Assembly (NCBI RefSeq): GCF_021919345.1
Contig: NZ_CP089293.1
Span: 1,922,001-1,986,000, forward strand
From: Paenarthrobacter nicotinovorans
Lineage (GTDB): Bacteria > Actinomycetota > Actinomycetes > Actinomycetales > Micrococcaceae
Length of the DNA stretch: 64,000 nucleotides
Direction of reading: 5' to 3'
Position numbers and translations under genes: made by a program. Every line of letters starts with the position of its first letter. The stretch's first letter is position 1. The notes below the pieces were generated by a model, which was given only the letters and a program-made list of their open reading frames with translations, did not search any database and had not been told where the DNA came from. Of the stretch, positions 17,900-27,044 are shown in pieces.

Positions 17900-18550
17900 G
17901 CAACTGCGCGTGCACTTCCTATCGCATGACGCCGCACGCCAGTCCTTCATATAGAGCGGAGGCATCAGCGGGGGATACGAGCAATTTGGACGCGTCTCCT
18001 TAGGAGCCCGGACACCAGTGTCATGTGACTTCTAGGTGCAGTGCGACCAGAAGACTGCCTGCGAAACAGCCGGATGTAGTGCAGCCCTAATCACCTCCGC
18101 GGAGGCGGTTACCGTGACGACCCTCAGGTGCCGTGATTGTGGGCATTCCGACGAATACCCTGCCACCAGCAAGGCACAAGGCCTTCCGAGCAGCGGACTC
18201 ATGCACGCTTGAATTCGATCTACGAGTCTTAGGGTCCACCGAAGCCTCCGCCTGAGTTGATATGAACAGAAGCAACGACCGGAGCTTCAAAACCCAGTAT
18301 CAGGACCCTCGGGGAAGTGGAACTTCCAACGCACAAGGTCATCCTAGGCATGGCCACAGGGGACCAGGGAATGGGGTCCGTACTCCATCTAGTGTTGGGG
18401 CGACGTGCTGCTTGGTACCTTCAATGGGGAGCGTGGCTTCGAAATAGTCCGAAAGGGAGCAGCATTGGCAGCAAAGTCCACGCACCTAGGTGGAGAGTGC
18501 AATGGGAGCAGTCAAGCTTTATTTCACCACGCAGGGGACTGCTCCAAGAC
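17900..18550. other. Region without a supported gene
   Basis: About 650 bases with only overlapping short frames. None has a ribosome site or recognisable sequence. It follows the GIY-YIG remnant and precedes the 3' end of the NTPase gene. Confidence 0.4.
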
Positions 18551-21370
18551 TCAAAGCGTATGCGCATCTGGCATGGACGGATTGACAAGCCGTATGTCCC
18601 TGCTGTCGTAGCCCATCAGATCGGCGATCAAGTCAGAAGCAAACGCGAATGACGACCTATGAAGTACTCCGTTGTCCGGGGCGTTGTCAGCGTCAACTCC
18701 GAAGAACGTGAGCCTGCTTTCTCGGGTTGGCGGTTCGTCCGTGATTGTCACAGATACTGACGGGACTGTACTCCGAACTTTCAGGCAGGTAGCACCGTAG
18801 CTATCCCCCCAGACCTCACGAGAGGGGTAAATCACGATCTGACGTGCAACGGATGACGCCTCCGACAGGCTTTCTGCGGTACCGATGCCCGCTTCCAACA
18901 ATGTTTCTGCTTGCCGTACACATGCGTTCTGGTGCGCTGATATCTCGGACTCCAGGTAGGACGCGTCCAATGGGATTCGTTCTACCTGCTGGAACTTGTT
19001 GTATTCCTCCAAAGCTTTGGTCACTTCTTCCTCGACGTCTGAGTATGGCTTGTAGGACTGACGCGATTCTCTTGCATAGCCCATCACCGACCAGCCGCGA
19101 ATGGTTTCCCCAGGGAGGATTAGCCCGTCTCTCGCGAGCTTGAAGCCGAATAGTGGATCTTCAAAAGGGTTGAGCAAACCTTGCGGTACCTCGATCAAGT
19201 CTGCACGAGGTAAGGCGCCCGAGAGGCGAATCTCCATCATCGACGAAGGCGCATGGCTCAATTCCACAAGCAGCGACCGCGCCTCAACGAGGTCCGCCGC
19301 TGCCCGTTCCGTCTCCGTAAGGATCTGCCTGACTGCTTCCATGGCATCAACGCGAAGTTGGGCGGAAGCAAGATGGAAATGCGCTCCCACAAGCGGCGTG
19401 CTGTCCTCGGCATCGAGTAAACCTAGAAGATTAAACACGTTCTTGATTTTGTGCGAGCGGAGTCTTGGCGTCGGCAGCCTATGCAGGGATGAGATATGGA
19501 GCGGTTCCTCCATTATTCGAACCTGAGATGCCGCCGTAAGTCGCGCCACTGCCTCATCACGGTCACTTGCGGTCTGGAAGGAAATACCAGCAAAGAAGGG
19601 ACGGGTACCAAGACGCGCTGTTACGGCAAGCGAGGCTTCGGCATGCACAGGAGAATCTCGGCGTGTTTCCTCGACAGCGTTGTGAGCGGCTTTTGCTAGT
19701 TCCGTTAGGGACAGTGAACCGATCCCATACGTTGCTGCGACAAAGGGTGACACGAGCTGTTGAAAATGGTGCTGGAAGAGATTGCTAGCAATACTTGGAA
19801 TTATCCATCGACCGAATTCGCTGGTCATCCTTCCGAGAATTGCCGCATAGGTGAGCTTGTCCGGAATCAAAGCTGTCGTGACGGAGGCTGAGCCGTTGCT
19901 TGAGGTGTGGGCAAAGCCAGCATCTTCAAGTTCCTGAAGCGCGTCGACGCCGTCCCTCTGCACGCCTATGACATCGGAAGCGTAATTGAGCAGCAAAGGC
20001 GTCTTCACAAACTTGCCGCCATTCTCGCGATCAGGCTCCATCAGTTCGAGCAGAGAGAACAGAACAGCCATGCTGTCCCTTGATGCCTCGGTCAGCTTGG
20101 CAATCCGGGGGTACTTAGATCGGACGGGCTCGGCTCGGGACAGCTCGGCAAGGGACGTGACTGCCCACAGTGGTATGTGGTCCAGAGCGCCGAGCCGGGA
20201 ATCAAGGAAAGCTGTGGCTGCCGTTGCTGCTTCATTTCGATCGGAACTGTTCATGATGGTGCGCCAAAGGAGGTCCCGTCGCCGATCGTGGAACCAAGCA
20301 ACCTCGTCGCTATCGATAATAAAAATCCCGCGGTGAAGTAGCTCATCGCGGACAGCGGACCACGCATTTTGATCTACTTGGAGCAATTGCGCTATGAAGT
20401 CATCGGGCGGACTCTCGTTGAAAGCCGCGAGCTTCCGGGCAGCAGTTTTGGCGTGAACACTTAGTTGATTCCAAGAGGTCCGCATCAGTTCTTGGAATGC
20501 GAAAGCTGTTTGGATATTCTCGATCCGCAGACCAGCCCGGGCCCCACTTATTGCTTCATCCATGAAAAGTGGATAGCCGCTCGTCACCCGAAGGAATACC
20601 TCAGGTGATGGGGCGTTGACATTCGCATCACGTAGCCAGGAACGAATGGTGTCAAGGTTAAGGGGAAGGACTTCAACTATTTGTGCGCCGATTCCAGCCA
20701 ACTGTGCACGAAAAGTCTGGTTCTCCGTTCGAGCAGTATTTAGGCCCACGATAACCTGCACATGGTCCGGAAGCATTTCAGCCATGTCGAGTGCAATCGC
20801 TTTATCGCCGGGGGAAAGTCTCTCCACGCGATCAAGAACCAAGCGCAAATCGCGGCCGGTAAGTTCCACGATTTCCTCCGCGAAGCTGAGGACAATCTCT
20901 ACTGTTCCTAACTCGGATGAACTAGCAAGACGCTCCCTCAGAGACTCATCGCCGGTCTGGAGGATATCTCTGGTCATTTTTCCGATGGACTCCCCAAACT
21001 CCGGACCCAACCTCGCCTTGAGGAGGTTGAGGATTTCCGCCCCAACGACCCGCGACAGTTCCTTTCCCCCGACAGCTCCGAGCCGTTTGGCTGCCCCGTG
21101 AAGAAACTCAAGGGTCGCCTCGACAGCAGAGCGATCGGCTAGATGAACGTCCAAGATTGCCGTAAGTTGGGCGATCAAGGCGCTGTGCAGTTGTCCCGGA
21201 GCCGAGCGGAGGTTGGTCACGGGGGCAGTTATCCATCCATCACGGCTATTACGTGAAACCTCGCTGAGTAAGCTCGACTTTCCAACGCCGGAATCCCCAA
21301 CAACTGCGATGAAACCAGGCTCCGCAACCTGCAACCAACGGATATCGTCGTCTCGTCCGTATAGACCCAT
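18551..21370 (-). CDS. Large P-loop NTPase (AAA_16/STAND-like), candidate defence protein
   Basis: A 939-aa protein. The N-terminus MGLYGRDDDIRWLQ followed by FIAVVGDSGVGKSSLL puts a Walker A (residues 25-32) behind the GR-x-x-E/D signature of AAA_16 and STAND NTPases. Walker B is LRLVLDRVE (175-183), and the sensor region is VIVGLNTART. WFHDRRRDLLWRTIM near residue 360 is typical of the winged-helix end of such NTPase modules. The remaining 550 residues are helical at first, then end in a mixed alpha/beta part with no known effector domain. STAND-type NTPases sense a trigger and activate a C-terminal effector. ATG at 21370, weak ribosome site. It lies in the segment bounded by tRNA-like repeats. 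The defence role is inference from fold and place. Confidence 0.65.
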   Translation of the reverse strand: MGLYGRDDDIRWLQVAEPGFIAVVGDSGVGKSSLLSEVSRNSRDGWITAPVTNLRSAPGQLHSALIAQLTAILDVHLADRSAVEATLEFLHGAAKRLGAVGGKELSRVVGAEILNLLKARLGPEFGESIGKMTRDILQTGDESLRERLASSSELGTVEIVLSFAEEIVELTGRDLRLVLDRVERLSPGDKAIALDMAEMLPDHVQVIVGLNTARTENQTFRAQLAGIGAQIVEVLPLNLDTIRSWLRDANVNAPSPEVFLRVTSGYPLFMDEAISGARAGLRIENIQTAFAFQELMRTSWNQLSVHAKTAARKLAAFNESPPDDFIAQLLQVDQNAWSAVRDELLHRGIFIIDSDEVAWFHDRRRDLLWRTIMNSSDRNEAATAATAFLDSRLGALDHIPLWAVTSLAELSRAEPVRSKYPRIAKLTEASRDSMAVLFSLLELMEPDRENGGKFVKTPLLLNYASDVIGVQRDGVDALQELEDAGFAHTSSNGSASVTTALIPDKLTYAAILGRMTSEFGRWIIPSIASNLFQHHFQQLVSPFVAATYGIGSLSLTELAKAAHNAVEETRRDSPVHAEASLAVTARLGTRPFFAGISFQTASDRDEAVARLTAASQVRIMEEPLHISSLHRLPTPRLRSHKIKNVFNLLGLLDAEDSTPLVGAHFHLASAQLRVDAMEAVRQILTETERAAADLVEARSLLVELSHAPSSMMEIRLSGALPRADLIEVPQGLLNPFEDPLFGFKLARDGLILPGETIRGWSVMGYARESRQSYKPYSDVEEEVTKALEEYNKFQQVERIPLDASYLESEISAHQNACVRQAETLLEAGIGTAESLSEASSVARQIVIYPSREVWGDSYGATCLKVRSTVPSVSVTITDEPPTRESRLTFFGVDADNAPDNGVLHRSSFAFASDLIADLMGYDSRDIRLVNPSMPDAHTL

Positions 21371-22143
21371 GACTCTATTCTCTCGCGTGGTCGTATCCCA
21401 CCGAGCGGTCGACCCGCCGCAGAGAACACTGCTTAGCGGAGAAATGTGGGTACAAGGGGTGCCCCGTAGCTCCGCTTCCCGAGCTAGCGGTGGATGCCTG
21501 CATCGGGCTTAGCCGCGTGGAGCCATCTTCTAAATCTCGATGCTTTCCGGCAACGCTTCCTAGTCCGTTTGACGGTTGGGCAGTCGTTGGAACCCATCTG
21601 GGAAATTGTGCGTCCGCGTGACGCCGATGGCAACGAATTAGTGGGCGGAACGTAGACGCCATGGTTTCTTTTGGATAAGCGAATGTGGATTCCCATATTC
21701 GCTGGGAGTGCGGCTCTGCCCTGACAGCCCTTTACAGCATCCAAGACCGATGCCGCGTTTGCGGTTGTTGAAGCTCAGCGGCAGGTGCGCCAGGCTATCA
21801 TCGGTCTCCTTAACACAGCCGGCGCTTCCGGGTGTGTGAACCAGACGCCTCCAACCACGCAATCCCGTGGGGAGCATGAAAGTCAGGAAGGTGACTGCGC
21901 ATCCCTGCTGAACGAAAAGCTGTGCTACTGAGACCTGACCCAGTGTCCCTTTACTCCATTTCGGTCGTTCATCGCGATGAAATCACGATCCCTCCCTCGT
22001 GATCGGGCGTGCGGCTCCCTTAAGACTTGCTGCGCCAAGGTCTTGTCGGTTTAGCCTGCCCATCTTGACGAGCGAGGTTTCTCCTGTGTCCAGTGGGCGG
22101 CGTTAGGAGAGCCTTTACGGAAGCTGTCGGTGACAGAAGCCCG
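21371..22143. other. Region without a supported gene
   Basis: About 770 bases between two minus-strand genes. Only short overlapping frames exist, with several stops in each, and no family was recognised. If the flanking genes once formed an operon, sequence has been inserted or a gene has decayed here. Confidence 0.4.
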
Positions 22144-23025
22144 TTATTCCGGAGCAATCAGGAGCTTCCAGTCTCGTTCTTTTACCGGTTTCCCTTTACT
22201 TAGGTCGTATAGGGCCTGCGTCGTGCGCCTCCCGTACTGGATCCGGTGGAGGATTACTGTGAGCTCTTCGACGTGTGCGCGAAGTTTGTCGAGGATCCAC
22301 CACGCCTCAAGCGGGCTCAAAGTCAGCGACTTGGCAAAAGCAAGGTCACGCCCGTAGTCATAATGGGGAATGCCCAGCCCGTCTTCTACTTGGGACGGCG
22401 CCCCACTGATCCCAAGTGCTTCGATCCTCTCTTCGAACTCCGCCTTGCCGCCAACTGTTCGCAGTGAGTCCCGAAGGTGGGACAGCTTGTGGCGAATCCA
22501 CTGGATGTTTTCGATCTCGAGCCTCTTGATTTGGAAGCCGCCAAGGTACCGGTCATAGAAGTCGTGGCACTCATTCAGCAACCAGGTTTTCTCAGTCGAG
22601 AGATACCTGAGCCCGGAACCGTGGGCGCGCAGCAGGTCATGGGCGGACTCCTCAAGGAAGATCTCATAGAGGGTGAAGCCGTCCTTGATGACGCCAGCCG
22701 CGAGTTGATACCAGTAGTGTTCCCAGAAAATAGCTACACGGTCCATAAACAGGCTGTAGGCCTCGTCGCCGTAGGAAGCCTGCGGATCGAATGCCCGCCG
22801 CGCCTCTTCTTCGGCAGCTTCCTCCTCAGACTTGAACCAGGCCTTCATTCCTGTCGACGTCGTCAACAGGAAGCTTCTCAGTTCGAGTTCGTTTGCATGC
22901 CACATCGCATAGCGTGGCGTTGTCCGGCTGTGTTCAAGCCCTGGTATTCGGTCCCCAATATCCATGACCGAGGGATACAGGCACGCAGTCCGGCTTGATC
23001 CTAGGCTTGAAAGCTGCAGCCTCAT
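22144..23025 (-). CDS. Hypothetical protein with a HEPN-like R-x4-H motif
   Basis: A 293-aa, mostly helical protein from ATG 23025. The segment IENIQWIRHKLSHLRDSL at residues about 171-188 carries RHKLSH (Arg178 to His183). R-x4-6-H with a polar residue after the Arg is the active-site signature of HEPN RNases, in which a His there also occurs. Around it are long amphipathic helices (RVAIFWEHYWYQLAAGV, EAWWILDKLRAHVEELTVIL). No other domain was recognised. A TTG at 23073 would extend it but falls in a perfect hairpin, so the internal ATG was chosen; the ATG at 22965 is also possible. HEPN proteins are frequent toxins and effectors in defence loci. The assignment rests on one short motif. Confidence 0.5.
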   Translation of the reverse strand: MRLQLSSLGSSRTACLYPSVMDIGDRIPGLEHSRTTPRYAMWHANELELRSFLLTTSTGMKAWFKSEEEAAEEEARRAFDPQASYGDEAYSLFMDRVAIFWEHYWYQLAAGVIKDGFTLYEIFLEESAHDLLRAHGSGLRYLSTEKTWLLNECHDFYDRYLGGFQIKRLEIENIQWIRHKLSHLRDSLRTVGGKAEFEERIEALGISGAPSQVEDGLGIPHYDYGRDLAFAKSLTLSPLEAWWILDKLRAHVEELTVILHRIQYGRRTTQALYDLSKGKPVKERDWKLLIAPE

Positions 23026-23052
23026 ATGGACGTCAAGTCCAAATGTTGGCTT

Positions 23053-23071
23053 GACCCTGCTTCGCAGGGTC
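23053..23071. repeat. Perfect hairpin upstream of the HEPN-like gene
   Basis: GACCCTGC and GCAGGGTC (8-bp arms) enclose TTC, 28 bases before the chosen start. There is no T-run. It could attenuate or regulate the gene. Confidence 0.5.
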
Positions 23072-23360
23072 AATCAATCATCACCCCCTGAATCCCAGGA
23101 CTTGGCGGCGCGAATTTGCGCAAGGTCTCCGCGGCGAACACACCACTAAGGAAATCGCCTTTAGCGCAGGAGCACTGCGTCCCGCAAGATCGAATGCCTT
23201 CTCGCGAAGGGCGTCTCGGGAGTCATCCCGGAAAGCTGCAACGACGGCCGAATATGCCCGGAAAAGGATGCGGATGCGTTGCCAGTCCACTGTGGCTTTC
23301 TGTAGCAGGCCCACTGACAAGAAATAAAGACTCCGGGCTGCTTTGGGACAAGCAACAGAA

Positions 23361-23383
23361 AGGTGTTGAAAATGTCAACACCT
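23361..23383. repeat. Palindrome AGGTGTTGAAAATGTCAACACCT region, copy 2
   Basis: 11-bp arms with one mismatch around a central A at 23372. Its centre is exactly 104 bp before the 20-bp tRNA-like repeat at 23476, matching the palindrome at 15264. The two modules align without gaps over this distance. Confidence 0.65.
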
Positions 23384-23447
23384 TTGGCCTTGGAACGGAC
23401 AGTACATCGGTCGGATTGGGGTGAACTGTTCATGTTTTCGGCAGTTC

Positions 23448-23495
23448 CCGGTGTTTGCAAGGGATGGAATGTAGTTCGAGTCCCACCTCGGGCAC
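23448..23495 (+). repeat. tRNA-Leu-like 3' end, attachment-site copy 2
   Basis: The 20 bases at 23476-23495 are identical to 15378-15397. The bases before them (CCGGTGTTTGCAAGGG...GTAGT) are closer to a tRNA-Leu variable arm than those in copy 1, but the 5' half of the T-stem no longer pairs, so this is not a functional tRNA. The 8,098-bp spacing between copies defines an integrated segment. Confidence 0.7.
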
Positions 23496-23500
23496 AGCAT

Positions 23501-23524
23501 GACCCCTCTTCGGAGGGGTCTTTT
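23501..23524 (+). terminator. Rho-independent terminator after the tRNA-like repeat
   Basis: GACCCCTC and GAGGGGTC form a perfect 8-bp stem with a TTCG tetraloop, followed by TTTTGC. It sits 5 bases after the tRNA-like sequence, where a tRNA terminator would be. Confidence 0.9.
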
Positions 23525-24156
23525 GCTTTAACGGGTGTACATTCTGGTTGGTTAGGTCCCTCTGATACTGGCCGCGGGGTGTGCCTGGCGCCGCGGGTCG
23601 CCTGTTTGGTTGTGGGGGAGCGGGCTCAGGGTCGTGGCTGGTCGGCCCTCCGCTTGCTCTGAACTGGGGCTATGCGGGTCCTTTCTTGGTCCGTTCGGTA
23701 GGTCGTGGTTGTCCTACACCTCTTCATGGGTAGAGGGACTAGGCACGACATGACGTCTGGATCCTTGGTCAACGAGCTTGACTTTGGGTTGTTCCTCGAG
23801 TGAGAAGACGTTGATGGTGGCTGCTTTGTAAGCCAAAGGGGGTGTGGACATTGTCCACACTTAAATCTTCTTTATCGTGACTACTTGCGGCCATTGGCTC
23901 TTCCCTCCTTGGGCGGCCTCGGTCGGCCGAGCGCCATCAAATGGGCATTGGCCGTGTCAACGCAGGCGCACGGCGAAATCAAACCGGACGCGGGCCCGAC
24001 TTAGATGACTGATCCCATTGGTGCCTCCGGAACATGGCGTGGGTCCGGTCAGGGCTCTTCTCGACGGGCTTCGCGCAGCTACTCCAGGCCGGTGATGGTG
24101 TGAAATCGGACGGGGCTCCGGGATGCGAAATGGACGGGTTGGTGAATCCCGCCCAT
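23525..24156. other. Region without a supported gene
   Basis: Some 630 bases at the right-hand side of the island. The only structured element is the third palindrome at 23842-23860. The short frames look random. Confidence 0.4.
23842..23860. repeat. Palindrome GTGTGGACA-T-TGTCCACAC, copy 3
   Basis: Perfect 9-bp arms around a T at 23851. Positions 23851-23859 read TTGTCCACA, the actinobacterial DnaA-box consensus. Unlike copies 1 and 2 it is not followed by a tRNA-like repeat at 104 bp. Confidence 0.65.
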
Positions 24157-24409
24157 CCGTGGTTGAAGGGGCGGATATTCTGCCGTTGGCGCGATAGTAG
24201 GCGTCCGACATGGCCGCCGTTGCGGCTTTGTGCCGGGCAGAGGTGAATGGCAACCCCCGGCCGGTCAGGTGGGCCTTGCCATTGCTCATCAGGCCGAAGA
24301 GGCGTCCTGCGCGCTCGACCAGAGCCTCGGCAACCGCGCTGGACACAGTCGGCAAAGTCTCCCCATTAGGCGGTGGAATCTGATGAGCGTGTGGCCCGTG
24401 CGTACTCAT
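24157..24409 (-). pseudogene. N-terminal remnant of a TPP-dependent (acetolactate synthase-like) enzyme
   Basis: The frame from ATG 24409 reads VSSAVAEALVERAGRLFGLM, then GLPFTSARHKAATAAMSDAY and YRANGRIS. This is the start of the N-terminal pyrimidine-binding domain of TPP enzymes (a-G-i-p-f-v-RHE-a-A-a-m-A-d-aYaR-t-G). The conserved catalytic Glu of RHE is Lys here, and after about residue 80 the similarity breaks off into an unrelated frame. Both point to a decayed fragment. It lies downstream of the LLM monooxygenase on the same strand and marks the island edge. Confidence 0.55.
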
Positions 24410-24442
24410 GATTGGCCGCAACACTCGGAAGATCCCCCTGGA

Positions 24443-25819
24443 TCACACTGCTGCTGCGGTTTGTGCCGGGTGCTGGACCTGGACCTGGTCGCGTTCCGGC
24501 TTTGGAAGGCCGAGATGGTCGCGGAAGGTCGTCCCGGTGTATTCAGTGCGAAACAGTCCTCGTTCCTGGAGGAGAGGCAGGACCCGGCTCTGGAACTCCT
24601 CGAATCCCTCCGGTAGGTACGCGGGCGAGAGGATGTAGCCGTCGACGGCGCCCGCTTCGAACCAGGCCGCAAGCTCTCCGGCGACGGAGTCGGGGGTGCC
24701 GATGACGACGCGGTGCCCGTAGGCGCCTACCACTCGGCGATAGAGCTCGCGCAATGTCAGGTTCTCCCTTTTGGCGGTGTCGATGATGAGTTGCTGGCGG
24801 CTCTTGTAGGCCTCGGTCTCGGGTATGTACTCAGGGAGTGGCTCATCCAGGGGGAGCGCGGTCACGTCGAAGCTGAGGAGTTGCGAGAGCCTGGCCAGGC
24901 CTACCTCGGGGTGGATGAGCTCCTGCATCTGACGGTACTTGGCCTGGGCGTCTTCGATGGTGTCACCGATGATGGTCTGCACTCCGGCGATGACTCGTAT
25001 GCTGTCCCGTGGTCGGCCGGCCTTTTCGGTGCGGTCCTTGAGGTCGAGGGTAAAGGCCAAGGCCGATTCGAGGCTGTTCTGGGCGGTGAACACCACCTCG
25101 GCATAATGTGCGGCGAGCTCCTTTCCGGCCTCGGAGGAGCCGGCTTGGACCTGGACGGGGCGCCCCTGTGGGGGACGGAGTACGTTCAGCGGTCCCCGGA
25201 CCGAGAAGTGCTTGCCGTGATGGTTTAGTACGTGCATCTTCTCCGGGTCGAAATAACGGCCGGAGCTCTTGTCCAGGACAAAGGCGTCGTCGTCCCAGGT
25301 GTCCCACAATCCAGCGGCCACGCGGAAGAACTCTTCCGCGCGCTCGTAGCGGTCGGCGTTCTTCAGATGTTCGGAGCTGCTGAAATTCCGGGCTTCGGCC
25401 TCAACATATGAGGTGACGAGGTTCCATCCGGTCCGGCCGTGGCTGAGGTGGTCCAGCGAGGCAAACTTTCGGGCGATGTGATACGGCTCGTTATACGTTG
25501 TGGTCTGGGTGGCGACGAGCCCGATCCTGTCTGTGCTGACGGACAGGGCTGCCAGGAGAGTGAGGGGTTCGAAGCGGTAGACCACAGGATCTCGGCTCAG
25601 CGTTTGCGCGTTGCCCTCGGGAGCGCATAGTTCGTCTGCGAGGAAGACAAAGTCCAGCTTGGCATTTTCGGCAGAGCGGGCGACGCCAAGCACGTCGGAG
25701 AAGTCCCAGCCTGCGTTGGAGATCGCGTCGGGGTGGCGCCATCCGGCGATGTGTGAGCTGGCTGGCGAGAGCAGAAGTCCAAGGACCATCTGGCGGCCGG
25801 CAGTGCTGTTGGTGTCCAT
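24443..25819 (-). CDS. FMN-dependent LLM-class monooxygenase (NtaA/SnaA/DszA family)
   Basis: A 458-aa flavin monooxygenase that uses FMNH2 supplied by a separate reductase. Family blocks are MVLGLLLSPASSHIAGWRHP, FVFLADELCAPEGNAQTLSR, FEPLTLLAALSVSTDRIGLV, SLDHLSHGRTGWNLVTSYVE and VQAGSSEAGKELAAHYAEVVF. Members oxidise nitrilotriacetate, EDTA, dibenzothiophene sulfone, alkyl sulfides or xenobiotics; the substrate cannot be told. ATG at 25819 was chosen because the family begins 10 residues later; the frame is open further upstream without similarity. No reductase gene is nearby. Confidence 0.9.
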   Translation of the reverse strand: MDTNSTAGRQMVLGLLLSPASSHIAGWRHPDAISNAGWDFSDVLGVARSAENAKLDFVFLADELCAPEGNAQTLSRDPVVYRFEPLTLLAALSVSTDRIGLVATQTTTYNEPYHIARKFASLDHLSHGRTGWNLVTSYVEAEARNFSSSEHLKNADRYERAEEFFRVAAGLWDTWDDDAFVLDKSSGRYFDPEKMHVLNHHGKHFSVRGPLNVLRPPQGRPVQVQAGSSEAGKELAAHYAEVVFTAQNSLESALAFTLDLKDRTEKAGRPRDSIRVIAGVQTIIGDTIEDAQAKYRQMQELIHPEVGLARLSQLLSFDVTALPLDEPLPEYIPETEAYKSRQQLIIDTAKRENLTLRELYRRVVGAYGHRVVIGTPDSVAGELAAWFEAGAVDGYILSPAYLPEGFEEFQSRVLPLLQERGLFRTEYTGTTFRDHLGLPKPERDQVQVQHPAQTAAAV

Positions 25820-25866
25820 GATGTTTCCGTTCTGGAGTCGGTGCAGTGAATGTTTCGGCGTGCGGT

Positions 25867-26019
25867 TCAGAGCGTCTGGTAAGCGGCGGCGTCGGAGATC
25901 TGTCGGGTGGCTGCCAGTAACTCGGCGGCGCACCGCTCTACCCCGCCGGCGTCGAGCTCCGGCGGGAGTCCGTAGAGCGAGAGGACGACGGACGAGGTTC
26001 CTCCCGGGACAGTGATCAC
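25867..26019 (-). pseudogene. C-terminal remnant of an unknown coding sequence (IclR-like end possible)
   Basis: A 50-codon frame with strongly G/C third positions reads VITVPGGTSSVVLSLYGLPP, then a helix VERCAAELLAATRQISDAAA, and ends 47 bases before the LLM start. The strand-then-helix ending resembles the C-terminus of IclR regulators, which often control such oxygenases, but the match is too short to be sure. No start or upstream domain is present. Confidence 0.3.
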
Positions 26020-26102
26020 CGTCCTTCGCCCGGGCTACGGCGGGACGGATACCGTCCTCAGGCCAGCCGCCGTCGTCGTGAGCCGGGCGGTGAACGCTGA
26101 CC

Positions 26103-27044
26103 GTGGCTAAGGATCACTACTCAGTGCTGGGCGTCTCTCGCGCGGCGAAGCCGGAGGCAATCCAGCGGGCTTACCGCAAACTGGCAAGAAAGTACCATCC
26201 GGACGTCAACCGGGAGCCGGATGCCGCGGACAAGTTCAAGGAGATCGGCGAGGCCTACGATACTTTGTCGGATCCCGAAACCAGGGCGCGCTATGACCGG
26301 TTCGGCGCGGACTACCGGCAGTATGCCGGTCGCGGTGCTGATTCGGAGGGCGGCGGCACGGGGCGGGGTTCCGGTGGTCCGCGCCCGGGCCCACGCCCGG
26401 GACGCGGCCCGTACGGCGGCGCCCATGTCGACATGGGAGGGGACGTCGATTGGGAGGACCTGCTTGGTGGCTGGTTGCGTCAGCAGGGGGCGGGTCCGGC
26501 GCCGGGCTCAGACCACGAGGCCGGGCTTCGGTTGACGCTCGAAGAAGCAATCCGCGGCGGACGGCGCACGGTTCGCCTGGCCGCGCCAGGTGGCGAGACG
26601 CGGAATTACGACGTCGACGTGCCGCCCGGCGTGGTGGACGGCCAGCGCATCCGACTCGCGGGGGAGGGCGCCGGTGGCCGCGAAGGGGGCCGGCCGGGGG
26701 ATCTCTTCCTGACCGTAAGCATTCAGCCGGACGCGAGATACCGCCTCAAAGGCCGGGACATCCATTTCGACCTTCCCGTTACGCCGTCGGAAGCGGCGCT
26801 CGGGGCCAGGATCAAGGTCAACGCGCCTGGCGGGCCTGTGACCATCACCGTACCCGAAGGGTCTTCCAGCGGACGCAGACTTCGGCTTCGCGGGCAGGGT
26901 TTGCCCGATCCGAAAGGCCAGCCGGGGAATCTCTACGCCGAAATCCGGGTCATGGTGCCCCCGCGGTTGAGTAGTGAGGTGCGCAAGCTCTATGAGCAGC
27001 TTGCAGCCGTGTCCGATTTCCACCCGAGGGAGGGGCTGCTATGA
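26103..27044 (+). CDS. DnaJ-family co-chaperone without zinc finger (CbpA type)
   Basis: A 313-aa J-domain protein. The J-domain is at residues 1-70 with HPD in YRKLARKYHPDVN. A Gly-rich linker follows at about 75-115, then two DnaJ C-terminal beta domains (LRLTLEEAIRGGRRTV, DIHFDLPVTPSEAALGARIKV). The CxxCxGxG zinc repeats of DnaJ proper are absent, so it is CbpA/DnaJ2-like. It delivers clients to DnaK and stimulates its ATPase. It starts at GTG 26103 and overlaps the next gene by 4 bases. No HspR (HAIR) box was seen upstream. Confidence 0.92.
   Translation: MAKDHYSVLGVSRAAKPEAIQRAYRKLARKYHPDVNREPDAADKFKEIGEAYDTLSDPETRARYDRFGADYRQYAGRGADSEGGGTGRGSGGPRPGPRPGRGPYGGAHVDMGGDVDWEDLLGGWLRQQGAGPAPGSDHEAGLRLTLEEAIRGGRRTVRLAAPGGETRNYDVDVPPGVVDGQRIRLAGEGAGGREGGRPGDLFLTVSIQPDARYRLKGRDIHFDLPVTPSEAALGARIKVNAPGGPVTITVPEGSSSGRRLRLRGQGLPDPKGQPGNLYAEIRVMVPPRLSSEVRKLYEQLAAVSDFHPREGLL

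Noticed and set aside
18262..18652. Three overlapping plus-strand frames next to the NTPase gene end
   Set aside because: No similarity, no ribosome sites, and they overlap the NTPase C-terminus.
15349..23495. Functional tRNA-Leu genes
   Set aside because: Both copies lack a pairing T-stem and any 5' half, so they are tRNA 3' fragments only.
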